Source: Polynucleobacter sp. AP-Kolm-20A-A1 (GTDB lineage: Bacteria; Pseudomonadota; Gammaproteobacteria; Burkholderiales; Burkholderiaceae). Taken from it: DNA of 64,000 nucleotides. The first letter of the stretch is position 1, and each line of letters begins with the position of its first letter. The stretch spans positions 806,001 through 870,000 of the forward strand of contig NZ_CP061315.1 in assembly GCF_018688315.1 (NCBI RefSeq), written 5' to 3'. Shown in pieces: positions 30,503 to 38,810 of this stretch. A model generated the notes under the pieces. It was not told where the DNA came from. It did not search any database and was given only the letters and a program-made list of their open reading frames with translations. Position numbers and translations under genes: made by a program.

Positions 30503-30597
30503 GGAGACGTGGCCGAGCTGGTCGAAGGCACTCCCCTGCTAAGGGAGCATCGGGGCTAAAACTCTGATCGGAGGTTCGAATCCTCTCGTCTCCGCCA
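30503..30597 (+). tRNA. tRNA-Ser (anticodon GCT)
   Basis: A 95-nt class II tRNA with encoded CCA. The acceptor stem is GGAGACG/CGTCTCC, the anticodon stem CTCCC/GGGAG, loop CTGCTAA gives anticodon GCT, and a long variable arm and T arm GGAGG-TTCGAAT-CCTCT follow. A terminator-like hairpin lies just downstream. Confidence 0.97.
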
Positions 30598-30609
30598 GTA
30601 CTTTCAAAT

Positions 30610-30650
30610 AAACCCAGATAATTCGATGAATTGCTGGGTTTTTTGTTTTT
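30610..30650 (+). terminator. Terminator after tRNA-Ser
   Basis: Stem AAACCCAG/CTGGGTTT encloses an inner AATTC/GAATT helix. It is followed by TTTT-G-TTTTT. It ends the tRNA-Ser transcript. Confidence 0.85.
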
Positions 30651-30730
30651 AGGGCTAGTCTCATCCGCAGACATCTCAATCTGTATCAGCAGATAAGCAG
30701 CCGATATATGGTTGGGGTAAAGTTATCGCC

Positions 30731-31516
30731 ATGACCCTCGTAATCAAAAACATCCTCGCTCTCGTTGTTGGCCTTTTTCTTGCGGGCAATACTTTAGCTG
30801 CTGATATTCAAGTGATTACCTCTGGTGCATTTGCGGAAGCACTTAAAACCTTGGTGCCTGAGTATGAGAAGCAATCGCCTAATAAAGTCATCATTTCTTA
30901 TGGCTCATCGATGGGCGCAGCACCGGATTCAATTCCATCAAGATTGGCCAGAGATGAAAAGTTTGATGTGCTCATTTTGGCATCGCCAGCTTTAGATGGA
31001 TTTATCAAGAGTGGAGCAGTGCAACCAGGTACACGTGTTGACTTGGTTGCCTCAGTGATGGGTGCGGTAGTAAAGGCCGGAGCGCCTAAACCTGATATCA
31101 GTACCATGGCCGGACTGAAATCCGCCTTACTCAATGCAAAATCAGTTGCGTATTCAGCAAGTGCTAGCGGCGTGTATTTATCAACAGAGTTATTCCCAAA
31201 AATGGGTATCTCTGAGCAAATGGATAAAACTGCGAGAAAGATTTATAGCGAACGCGTTGCTTCAGTAGTGGCTAGGGGTGATGCTGATCTAGGCTTTCAG
31301 CAAGTTAGTGAGCTACTTCCCATTCCTGGCGTTGACTTTATTGGCGAGCTTCCACCTGAAGCTCAAAAGACAGTGCTGTTTTCAGCTGGAATCACCAACA
31401 ATGTTGCTAACCTGAATGCCTCAAGGGATTTAATCGCATTTTTAGCGTCCCCTAAAGCCGCTCCATCCATTCAGAAGGCAGGCCTCAAGCCTATACTGCC
31501 TGTCTTGCCTTGGTAA
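30731..31516 (+). CDS. ModA-like periplasmic solute-binding protein
   Basis: Secreted protein of 261 residues with a signal ending at LAGNTLAA. The mature part resembles the type II molybdate/sulfate-binding fold (IQVITSGAFAEALKTLVPEY, FDVLILASPALDGFIKSGAV, GDADLGFQQVSELLPIPGVD). The ABC permease and ATPase expected beside modA are absent, so molybdate is doubtful. This is one of the extracellular binding proteins often found alone in Burkholderiales. The ligand is unknown. Confidence 0.8.
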   Translation: MTLVIKNILALVVGLFLAGNTLAADIQVITSGAFAEALKTLVPEYEKQSPNKVIISYGSSMGAAPDSIPSRLARDEKFDVLILASPALDGFIKSGAVQPGTRVDLVASVMGAVVKAGAPKPDISTMAGLKSALLNAKSVAYSASASGVYLSTELFPKMGISEQMDKTARKIYSERVASVVARGDADLGFQQVSELLPIPGVDFIGELPPEAQKTVLFSAGITNNVANLNASRDLIAFLASPKAAPSIQKAGLKPILPVLPW

Positions 31517-31534
31517 TTTAATCAGAAAGAATGT

Positions 31535-32506
31535 ATGTTTAAGCTCAAGAAATTATTTCAATCGGCATTACTCCTATTCATTTTGCCAAGCATTCTGCAT
31601 GCTCAAGAATTTCCTCCGAAAAAAACCGTCACCATGGTGGTTGGTTTTGCGGCTGGTGGATCGGCTGATACCGCTGCCCGTGTGATTGCTAAAAAACTTG
31701 GAGAGAACATTGGCCAAGCGGTAGTTGTGGATAACAAGCCAGGCGCAGGCGGTAACATTGCACACGCTGCAGTGGCTAATGGGCCTCTTGATGGATCGAT
31801 GATCTTGCTTGGATCTATTGGCCCATTAACAATTGCGCCACACATGATGAAGGTTTCCTATGATCCATTTAAGGATTTAGCGCCACTCACCATGGGCTTG
31901 ATGTTCCCTAATATTTTGGTGGTACCAACTTCTTTGGGTGTTAAGAATTTAAAAGAGTATGTTGCCCTTGCAAAAAAAGAGCCAGGTAAATTAACTTTTG
32001 CCTCCACGGGTAATGGTGCTGCATCACACTTGCAGGGCGAGCTCTTTAATAACGTTGCTGGTATTGATGTTGTGCATGTCCCATACAAGGGCGGCAACCC
32101 TGCAATGATTGATCTATTGGCAGGTAGGGTATCTTCGTTCTATGCCTCACCATCTACAGCAGGCCCATTCATTAAAGAAGGTAAATTAATTCCGCTGGCA
32201 GTAACGAGTGCAAAACGTTCACCTTTTTATCCTAAGGTACCAACGATTGCGGAATCTGGTTACCCAGGATTTGATTCCACCAATTGGTATTCCTTTATGG
32301 CTCCAGGCAAAACGCCAGTCCCCATCTTAGATGGCTGGAATAAAGCCTTGGTGAAAACTTTAAAAGATAAAGAGGTGATTGCTGCATTGGGTGAACACAA
32401 CTTTAGCCCCGCACCGATGAGCAGAGAAGAGTTGGCGAAGTTTATGCAAAAAGAATCTGCCACTTGGGCCAAGATCATTAAGGAAAAGAATATTTCTGAA
32501 GACTAA
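31535..32506 (+). CDS. Bug-family (TctC) tripartite tricarboxylate transporter receptor
   Basis: Periplasmic solute receptor of 323 residues. The signal ends near ILHAQ, then the family pattern: VTMVVGFAAGGSADTAARVI, VVVDNKPGAGGNIAHAAVA, HVPYKGGNPAMIDLLAGRV and PKVPTIAESGYPGFD. Bug proteins bind carboxylates and are greatly expanded in Burkholderiales, often without TctA/TctB nearby, as here. It starts 19 nt after the ModA-like gene, suggesting co-transcription. The ligand is unknown. Confidence 0.9.
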   Translation: MFKLKKLFQSALLLFILPSILHAQEFPPKKTVTMVVGFAAGGSADTAARVIAKKLGENIGQAVVVDNKPGAGGNIAHAAVANGPLDGSMILLGSIGPLTIAPHMMKVSYDPFKDLAPLTMGLMFPNILVVPTSLGVKNLKEYVALAKKEPGKLTFASTGNGAASHLQGELFNNVAGIDVVHVPYKGGNPAMIDLLAGRVSSFYASPSTAGPFIKEGKLIPLAVTSAKRSPFYPKVPTIAESGYPGFDSTNWYSFMAPGKTPVPILDGWNKALVKTLKDKEVIAALGEHNFSPAPMSREELAKFMQKESATWAKIIKEKNISED

Positions 32507-32525
32507 TATTCAGAGCCCCAAATGA

Positions 32526-32553
32526 AATAAGCCACCCTTGGGTGGCTTATTTA
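32526..32553. terminator. Terminator after the Bug receptor gene
   Basis: Near-perfect palindrome AATAAGCCACCC-TT-GGGTGGCTTATT with a T-rich tail. It sits between the plus-strand receptor gene and the convergent lipoprotein gene at 32568, so it can serve both. Confidence 0.88.
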
Positions 32554-32567
32554 TTGAAGCAACTGGC

Positions 32568-33116
32568 TTACTTAGAGCCGTTTACAGCCTGCATATAGCC
32601 CTGAATATATTGAGGTGGTACATACAGCTCAGTCTTGATTCCTGACTTAGAAGAGATGGTAACAATAAAACCTTTACTCTGACGATCTTTTAAAAATGCC
32701 TCTGGTAGGGAAATAGAAAGCACTTCTCTAAAGATGCAACCTCTCTCACCGCAGGCGCCAGCTTCTCTGCCTATCACTTTAAATGCATTGGCAGGGGATC
32801 CTTCTTGGGATGCTGAATCGTAATAACGCCATTGTGAAAAATACGTTAACTGGGCAACGAGTTCATAAGACTTAACACCTTGCTTTGATTGTTCTGCCTT
32901 TAAGCCAAACATTTCATAAGTATTGGCTTCATCCATGGTGTTGATTGGAGGGCCTTGAAAGGTTTTGCTGCCTGTGATGGCGTTCGGAGTAATGATAGTT
33001 GAGTGATACACATCATTGATTTCCCAGCCGCTAATTTTTTTGTCGTTGTGATTACATGCGATTAGGCTAACGCTTACCGCTAACAATAGAGCAATTCGAC
33101 AGATGATTCGTTGCAT
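32568..33116 (-). CDS. Hypothetical lipoprotein
   Basis: Protein of 182 residues with a lipoprotein signal and lipobox SLIAC (Cys21). The mature part has no domain I recognise. It contains a short Cys pair, GACGERGCIF, that may form a disulfide, and reads as a mixed alpha/beta soluble domain (SYELVAQLTYFSQWRYYDS). It stands alone, convergent with the Bug receptor. Probably inner- or outer-membrane anchored. Confidence 0.8.
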   Translation of the reverse strand: MQRIICRIALLLAVSVSLIACNHNDKKISGWEINDVYHSTIITPNAITGSKTFQGPPINTMDEANTYEMFGLKAEQSKQGVKSYELVAQLTYFSQWRYYDSASQEGSPANAFKVIGREAGACGERGCIFREVLSISLPEAFLKDRQSKGFIVTISSKSGIKTELYVPPQYIQGYMQAVNGSK

Positions 33117-33178
33117 ATAAAACTCCTAAAGAATCACCAAATCATACTATCCCTTGCTTGGGAGCCTGCTTTTAATGC

Positions 33179-34006
33179 TTAGACGTATTTGCCGGTAAGG
33201 CCGCCATCTACAACCAGCTCTGTTCCGGTGACATAAGCGGCAGCATCGGAGACCAGGAAGGCGCAGGCATAGGCGATATCCCAGGCTGATCCTGAGCGTC
33301 CTAGGGGTACCTGTCGATCGCGCGCTGCACGAGCCTCGTCCAGGTCGTTTTCAGCGAACATCTTGGCTACCGTATGGGCAATACGAGGGGTATCAATAAG
33401 GCCGGGGACAATGGTATTGGCCCGAATGCCTTTGTCTGCGTATTGTTGGGCAATCATGCGAATAAATTGTGTATTAGCGGCTTTGGTGACGCTATAGGCA
33501 AGATGGGGGTATCCCAAATATCGCATCCCAGCCACCGAAGAAATGGCAATGATGTTGCCTTTGCCACGTGCAACCATTTCAGGCAAGACTTCTTGTGCTG
33601 CTAACAATAAGCTACGCACATTGACTTTGTGAATGCGATCAAAATCGTCTGCACTGGTTTCCATTGGGCCACCAACTTTACCAATGCCAACATTGTGGTG
33701 CAGAACATCGATTGGGCCAAAATGTTTACGCGCTTCACTAAAGAGTCGTTTGACATCCTCTTCTTCAGAAACATCGCCAATAAAAGTATGGGCAATGCCA
33801 CCTTCATCGTGAATGATCTTAGTGGTTTCTTCTGCGGAGGTGGCATCTCTATCGACTACGCAAACCTTGGCGCCTAAACGGGCGTAGGTCACGCAAGAGG
33901 CTCTGCCAATACTCCAGCCAGGTCCGGCTGATCCGCCACCAGAAACAAATATCACGCGACCAGTAAGGTCTGTTGGCAATCCTGGTGGTGGTGGAGTTAA
34001 GTTCAT
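33179..34006 (-). CDS. SDR-family oxidoreductase (second of pair)
   Basis: NAD(P)-dependent short-chain dehydrogenase of 275 residues. The cofactor loop is unusual, SGGGSAGPGWSIGRA, longer than TGxxxGxG. Acidic residues in VVDRD after strand 2 favour NAD(H). The catalytic Ser (ISSVAGM) and YSVTK are intact. The end VTGTELVVDGGLTGKYV is typical. It abuts the preceding SDR stop with no gap (TAAATG), as last gene of a five-gene minus-strand operon. The substrate is unknown. Confidence 0.9.
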   Translation of the reverse strand: MNLTPPPPGLPTDLTGRVIFVSGGGSAGPGWSIGRASCVTYARLGAKVCVVDRDATSAEETTKIIHDEGGIAHTFIGDVSEEEDVKRLFSEARKHFGPIDVLHHNVGIGKVGGPMETSADDFDRIHKVNVRSLLLAAQEVLPEMVARGKGNIIAISSVAGMRYLGYPHLAYSVTKAANTQFIRMIAQQYADKGIRANTIVPGLIDTPRIAHTVAKMFAENDLDEARAARDRQVPLGRSGSAWDIAYACAFLVSDAAAYVTGTELVVDGGLTGKYV

Positions 34007-34753
34007 TTACTGACTTAAGCCTACTGTCATGCCACCGCAAACATAAACTACTTGACCAGTAGTAAAGCCAGCCCGACTATCGAGCAAGGAGGCAACTAGA
34101 TGAGCCACTTCCTCGGGTTGTCCAATACGGCCAAGAGGTACGCTATCTAAAATGCGTTGAGTAGCAGGGGCGCCTGGAGGGTTGGCGCTCTGAAATAATT
34201 CAGTAGCAATAGGGCCTGGGCCAATAGCATTTACGGTAATGCCATCTGAAGCCAATTCCAGTGCAAGGGTTCTGGTTAATCCAAGTAAGCCCGCTTTAGT
34301 AGTGGCATAAACAATGCGTTCTTCCTTGCCTAAGGCTGCACGACTAGCGATATTCACAATGCGACCAAAATGAGCGGACCGCATGGTGGGTAGTAGGGCT
34401 TGTACACAAATAATGGCCGCCGCAATATTGACACTCATCACCGCGTGAAGATCTTCGGTGGTCGTTTTATCAATATTGGCAGGACGAACAATGCCGGCGT
34501 TATTGACTAAGCGTGTGATATTAAATTTAGCAACGGTATCAGCAAGCGCGGAGCGTAAGCCTTTTTCCTCGGACACGTCGACTTGAAAATAGCTTTCATC
34601 AGCAGCAACCGCTAAAGGCGGCACTCTATCAAAGTTAATGACATGCATACCATCGGCCATTAGACGCTCAACAATAGCGCGTCCAATCCCACGGCTACCG
34701 CCGGTAACTAGAACCGCTTCCTTGGTAATTGAGTTGTTCTGGTTACTCATCAT
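34007..34753 (-). CDS. SDR-family oxidoreductase (first of pair, FabG-like)
   Basis: Short-chain dehydrogenase of 248 residues with a canonical loop VTGGSRGIGRAIVE, NNAGIV, catalytic Ser in NIASRAAL and YATTKAG. The NFDRVPP segment suggests NAD preference. It resembles 3-oxoacyl reductase-type enzymes but sits in a catabolic context. Its start shares a base with the citryl-CoA-lyase-like stop (TAATG), so translation is coupled. Confidence 0.9.
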   Translation of the reverse strand: MMSNQNNSITKEAVLVTGGSRGIGRAIVERLMADGMHVINFDRVPPLAVAADESYFQVDVSEEKGLRSALADTVAKFNITRLVNNAGIVRPANIDKTTTEDLHAVMSVNIAAAIICVQALLPTMRSAHFGRIVNIASRAALGKEERIVYATTKAGLLGLTRTLALELASDGITVNAIGPGPIATELFQSANPPGAPATQRILDSVPLGRIGQPEEVAHLVASLLDSRAGFTTGQVVYVCGGMTVGLSQ

Positions 34754-35532
34754 TAGCCAATCTTATTGGCGCCGTCAACAAACGGAATGGCATGCTCAAC
34801 GGTATCCCAAATAAATCTTCCGGAAGGGCTTTGTTGCTCTTCAACAATGTGTGCAACCAAGCCGGCGGATCTGGAAATGACCGCAAAGCCACGCATCACA
34901 GCTGTTGGAATCCCAATTTCGCCCAAAAGTGCTGCTACAGCACCTGTGGCGTTGATGGTGATAGGGCGGCCAGCAACCTCATCCACTGCTTTAGATAGAG
35001 TCTCCAGCGCTCGGATATGGTCGCCTTTGAGTTCTTTTTCAGCGCGGCCCATATCTAATAACTTGTAAGCACGCGGATCTACTGGCTTATGGAGGTGATG
35101 ACCAAAGCCTGGAACCGCCGCCTTAATGCTCTTGTAGTGTTGGGCAATCGAGAGTGCTTCTGCGTATTGATCTTTGGCTGCAATGATGCGATCAAGTAGC
35201 GCGGAGCAGTTTTCCATCGTGCCAATAAATGAACTGCCAACAGCAAGCAAGCCTGCTGACACCGCGCCTTGTAGATTCTCGGGGGCGCTCATATAGATCA
35301 GGCGGGTTGCAATGGCGCTGGGCGTTAAGCCATGCTCCATCAGCACAATTAATACAACATCCGTAATGCGAATATCAACACCACGAGGCTCTCTACCAAG
35401 AATCTGCATCAGCATTACTTCGGTAAACGTTTTTTTACCCATCAGATCTTCTACTAAATCTGCATCACGGTAATGCAGACTAGTGAGGGTGTGTGTACAG
35501 AGTCCAGTGATAGGAGTTTTTTTATCGGTCAT
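34753..35532 (-). CDS. Citrate synthase-family protein, citryl-CoA lyase type
   Basis: Protein of 259 residues, much shorter than citrate synthase (about 430), matching the single-domain citryl-CoA lyase/citrate synthase C-terminal type. The catalytic-site motif VPGFGHHLHKPVDPRAYKLL (GHHLHK at 144-149) and the C-terminal AHIVEEQQSPSGRFIWD are intact. ATG 35532 is chosen; a longer frame would run into the ligase gene. It likely makes or cleaves a C-C bond between acetyl-CoA and an oxo acid. The substrate is unknown. Confidence 0.82.
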   Translation of the reverse strand: MTDKKTPITGLCTHTLTSLHYRDADLVEDLMGKKTFTEVMLMQILGREPRGVDIRITDVVLIVLMEHGLTPSAIATRLIYMSAPENLQGAVSAGLLAVGSSFIGTMENCSALLDRIIAAKDQYAEALSIAQHYKSIKAAVPGFGHHLHKPVDPRAYKLLDMGRAEKELKGDHIRALETLSKAVDEVAGRPITINATGAVAALLGEIGIPTAVMRGFAVISRSAGLVAHIVEEQQSPSGRFIWDTVEHAIPFVDGANKIG

Positions 35533-35539
35533 TTTGTAC

Positions 35540-37057
35540 TTATGAAATCGCAGTTGGTGTTTGAAGTTTTTGGATAACAGCGCTTTTGAGTAGCTTACCC
35601 ACATTGGAGCGTGGCAAGCTATCGTAAAAGTGAATATGTTTTGGTGTCTGTACTGGACCCAAGAGGTTGCGAACAAAAGCAACTAGCTCGGCTTCTCCTA
35701 CTTTTTGCCCAGGATGTAATTGCACAGCGGCCTGGACGGTTTCTCCCCACTTTTCATCAGGAAGACCAAAGACCAGGCATTCATGGACAGCAGGGTGTTG
35801 ACTTAAGGCATTCTCCACATCAACTGGATAAACATTAAAGCCGCCGGTAATCACAATGTCTTTCAAGCGATCCTTGAGATACAGAAAGCCGCGCTCATCA
35901 ATCAGTCCGCGATCACCAGTATGGAGCCAGCCATCGATGATAGTTTCAGCAGTTTTCTCGGGCATGCGCCAGTAACCATTCATCAATAAATCGCCACGGG
36001 CAACGACTTCACCAATTTCCCCAGTCGGCAGAAGTTTGCCTTCGGGTGACATGATGGCGACATCACTAAACCAGGTTGCTCTACCAACAGCCGCCCAGTT
36101 ATTGGGATCTTCAAAATCCTCTGGACGCATGACTGTCAAAATTTGCGGCGCTTCAGTTTGACCATAGGTTGTGCCTAATACAGGTCCAAAGAAATCACGA
36201 GCTTTGCGAACCTGCTCCGGTGGCATTGGTGCGCCACCGTAAATGAGTCTGCGTAGTTTTGGAAAATCTTTGCGAGAAGCATTGGGTAGTGCCATCAACA
36301 TATAAATCAAAGTAGGCGGCATAAAGCAGACGGTACCTCCACGCTCGCGGAAGGCGGTTCTCACTACCTCAGCTCCTGCGCCATCGAGGATGACGTGACA
36401 GCCGCCCTGAGCCAGTATTGGCACAATGTAGGTAGATGTTCCGTGGGTAATAGGCGCAGCCACTACATAACGTTCGTGCTCATCAAAGCCCCATACTTGG
36501 ATTTGATTGCTGATATTTGCCATCCATGCGCGATAAGGTTGCATTACACCTTTAGGCGCACCTGTTGTACCACCGGTAAATTTAATTGCCTGAATCGCAT
36601 CTAAGGGCAACTCGAAAGAGGGTTGCTCTGCATTGGCGTGCGCTTGCATTAACGCATCCATGCTTTGAGCATGGGCGTCAGAATCTACGCCTGTGTAAAT
36701 CCAAGTGCCTGGCGCACCCTTGAGCAAATCCTGATTACTAGCATCCAAAATCACAATGGAGGGCTCAGTCACATTAATGATGCGTTGAATTTCTGGGTGA
36801 GTGCTCTTTGGATTCAGTGGAACCCATGTTTTGCCACAGGCCAGAATAGCTAGTAAAGCAATAATGTGATCTGCGCTATTTCCCGCACAAATGGCTACTC
36901 GGCTTTGAAGGGTGGGGTCAATTGCAGTAAGGCCTGCTGCCAGCGCCTTAACGCGCTGTGCCAAGGTCGCGTAATGAATTGGACCATTCGGTGTATCAAT
37001 GGCAACCCGATCAGGCCAACGTTGGACAGCCCTCCAGAAGAAATCGATGGGAAACAT
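35540..37057 (-). CDS. AMP-forming acyl-CoA synthetase (ANL family)
   Basis: Acid-CoA ligase of 505 residues. The AMP-binding P-loop is TGGTTGAPKG (161-170), then TTYGQTEAPQIL, GWLHTGDRGLIDERGFLYL and KDIVITGGFNVYPVDVE. The C-terminal catalytic Lys lies in LPRSNVGKLLKS. This activates an unknown organic acid through an acyl-adenylate. It lies 40 nt after the Bug receptor and 7 nt before the citryl-CoA-lyase-like gene, so the ligase product may be the lyase substrate. Confidence 0.9.
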   Translation of the reverse strand: MFPIDFFWRAVQRWPDRVAIDTPNGPIHYATLAQRVKALAAGLTAIDPTLQSRVAICAGNSADHIIALLAILACGKTWVPLNPKSTHPEIQRIINVTEPSIVILDASNQDLLKGAPGTWIYTGVDSDAHAQSMDALMQAHANAEQPSFELPLDAIQAIKFTGGTTGAPKGVMQPYRAWMANISNQIQVWGFDEHERYVVAAPITHGTSTYIVPILAQGGCHVILDGAGAEVVRTAFRERGGTVCFMPPTLIYMLMALPNASRKDFPKLRRLIYGGAPMPPEQVRKARDFFGPVLGTTYGQTEAPQILTVMRPEDFEDPNNWAAVGRATWFSDVAIMSPEGKLLPTGEIGEVVARGDLLMNGYWRMPEKTAETIIDGWLHTGDRGLIDERGFLYLKDRLKDIVITGGFNVYPVDVENALSQHPAVHECLVFGLPDEKWGETVQAAVQLHPGQKVGEAELVAFVRNLLGPVQTPKHIHFYDSLPRSNVGKLLKSAVIQKLQTPTAIS

Positions 37058-37097
37058 ATTTGTTATTAATCCTATTAACTAGTGCTGCTGATGGAAA

Positions 37098-38090
37098 TTA
37101 TTCAGCTTTAGCACCGGATTCTTTAACGACTTCACGCCAACGCTTTACTTCGGCATTTTCAAAGGCCGCCATCTTTTCTGGTGAACCAGGTTCAGGTGTA
37201 GCAGCTAATTCTTGCATGCGCTGGCGAACTTCAGGTGAATTCAACGCCTTGTTTAGGGCTGAATTCAAATGCATGATGATCGTTTTTGGAGTGCCCGCTG
37301 GCGCAACCAGTGCAAACCAAGATTGCACATCAAAACCTGGGTAGCCGGATTCAGCAATTGTAGGGACGTCTGGCAAGAATGGTGAACGTTGAGCGCTAGT
37401 GACTGCAATCGGGCGAAGCTTGCCTGCCTTGATATGGGGTAGGGCGGATGGTGCGTTATCGAACATGGACTCTACTTGGCCGCCAAGTAAATCCGTTACT
37501 GCTGGAGCGCTGCCTTTGTAAGGAATATGCAGCATTTGAATCTTGGCTTGCATTTTGAACATTTCACCGGAAAGGTGAATGGATGAGCCGCTACCTGAGG
37601 AGGCAAATGTAACGCCATCCTTTGAATCTTTGGCATAACGCACATAATCAGCCACTGTTTTCACTGGCAGGTTTGGGTTCACTACCAAAATATTTGGAAT
37701 CTTAGCAATCATGCCGATAGGCTCAAAATCTTTAATAGGATCGTAGCCAAGCTTGGGATAGAGCGTTGCATTAATAGTATTGGCAATGGAGAAAGCGTAA
37801 AGCGTATATCCGTCAGCAGGTGAGCGCGCCACAATTTCTGCGCCTACGTTGCTATTTGCTCCTGGACGATTTTCAACAACGATCGATTGACCCAGTGTAT
37901 TGCTCATGCTCACAGACACGAGACGAGCCAGAACATCGGTTGCTCCGCCAGCGGAGTAACCCACGATGATCTTGATGGGTTTAGTGGGCCAGGTTGATGA
38001 TGGTTGCGCAGCTGCTGGCATTGCCAACGCTGTAGCCAAAATGGTTAAAAGACTTAACAGACCCTTTTTAGGCGTGAAATGTAAAGACAT
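37098..38090 (-). CDS. Bug-family (TctC) solute receptor, first gene of catabolic operon
   Basis: Periplasmic receptor of 330 residues with a signal peptide ending near AMPAAAQ. The Bug pattern is clear: IKIIVGYSAGGATDVLARLV, VVENRPGANSNVGAEIVA, HIPYKGSAPAVTDLLGGQV and PDVPTIAESGYPGFD. It is the promoter-proximal gene of the ligase, lyase and SDR operon, so its ligand is probably that pathway's substrate. No TctAB membrane subunits are in the window. Confidence 0.9.
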   Translation of the reverse strand: MSLHFTPKKGLLSLLTILATALAMPAAAQPSSTWPTKPIKIIVGYSAGGATDVLARLVSVSMSNTLGQSIVVENRPGANSNVGAEIVARSPADGYTLYAFSIANTINATLYPKLGYDPIKDFEPIGMIAKIPNILVVNPNLPVKTVADYVRYAKDSKDGVTFASSGSGSSIHLSGEMFKMQAKIQMLHIPYKGSAPAVTDLLGGQVESMFDNAPSALPHIKAGKLRPIAVTSAQRSPFLPDVPTIAESGYPGFDVQSWFALVAPAGTPKTIIMHLNSALNKALNSPEVRQRMQELAATPEPGSPEKMAAFENAEVKRWREVVKESGAKAE

Positions 38091-38260
38091 GGTGCTCCTC
38101 CATATTTTGGGTGCTGTTTTTAGCCCCAGTTTTCTTATTGATTCAGTATTTATAACACCAAAGCTCCCTAGGCGCGTACTTAGCCGCCATCTGATAACTC
38201 TCGAATTTCCTTAAGCCTTAAAGGTCAAACCGCCTAGGTATAAGTCCTAGATAAATAAAC

Positions 38261-38290
38261 TTCACAACTTCACAACTTCAGTGGTATAGT
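38261..38290 (+). promoter_or_regulatory. Candidate promoter of the HTH mini-protein gene
   Basis: TTCACA (38261) and TATAGT (38285-38290) are 18 bp apart. The -35 region lies in a short tandem repeat of ACTTCACA. A CTAGG/CCTAG inverted repeat (38234-38250) lies just upstream. This is a modest match only. Confidence 0.35.
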
Positions 38291-38309
38291 GTTGGAACTG
38301 GGAGATGAA

Positions 38310-38489
38310 ATGAAGAAACAGATACCGAAAACGCATCAAGCCTTGGAATGGGTAGGTAAAGGCATGACTGCAGCTCAAGCAGCCAGAAAGATGGAGATTT
38401 CAGAGTCCAGTGTGTATGCCGCTCTTAGAAAAACAAGAGCTAGAGAAGTGGGTTGTTGTCCAACGTGTGGTCACAAAATAAGGAACTAA
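38310..38489 (+). CDS. HTH mini-protein with Cys-rich tail
   Basis: Protein of 59 residues. Residues 18-43 (GMTAAQAARKMEISESSVYA) form a helix-turn-helix like those of small resolvase/transposase-type regulators. The C-terminal GCCPTCGHKI has three closely spaced cysteines and a His, suggesting a zinc site. ATG 38310 is chosen because GGGAG lies 5 nt upstream. The function is unknown; a DNA-binding role is inferred. It is followed 1 nt later by an exported protein gene. Confidence 0.78.
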   Translation: MKKQIPKTHQALEWVGKGMTAAQAARKMEISESSVYAALRKTRAREVGCCPTCGHKIRN

Positions 38490-38490
38490 G

Positions 38491-38790
38491 ATGAAAAAGA
38501 CTCTATTAGCAGCCGTATCAATCTCCGTTGCTGCATTTGCTTATGCAAATACAAAGCCGTCAGATTCTTCTGAGTTGGTAAATCAGCAGTGCAAGATTTC
38601 TGCTGAAGCAGTGTCTACCTTGAAGGGATTGCGTTACGGTAATACGTCGATCAGAAAGGATGTGGCGAGTTTGATTAATACGCACTTAAAGACTCAAGAA
38701 AATCGCGAAGTAGCACAAAAGGCTTTGAACCTCATGGTTGACGACAAATCAACAGATGTAGCAACTTTAGAGGGCAAATACTGCTCCTAA
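38491..38790 (+). CDS. Small exported protein
   Basis: Protein of 99 residues with a clean signal peptide (MKKTLLAAVSISVAAFAYAN). The mature part of about 80 residues is mostly helical and has two cysteines (NQQCKIS and the terminal KYCS) that could form a disulfide. I recognise no family. It begins 1 nt after the HTH mini-protein, implying co-transcription. Confidence 0.78.
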   Translation: MKKTLLAAVSISVAAFAYANTKPSDSSELVNQQCKISAEAVSTLKGLRYGNTSIRKDVASLINTHLKTQENREVAQKALNLMVDDKSTDVATLEGKYCS

Positions 38791-38810
38791 TCATGCAAAG
38801 TTCATAAGAG

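Noticed and set aside
36958-37344. Plus-strand open frame of 128 codons across the ligase start and Bug receptor end
   Set aside because: Antisense shadow of two recognisable genes, with no start signal.
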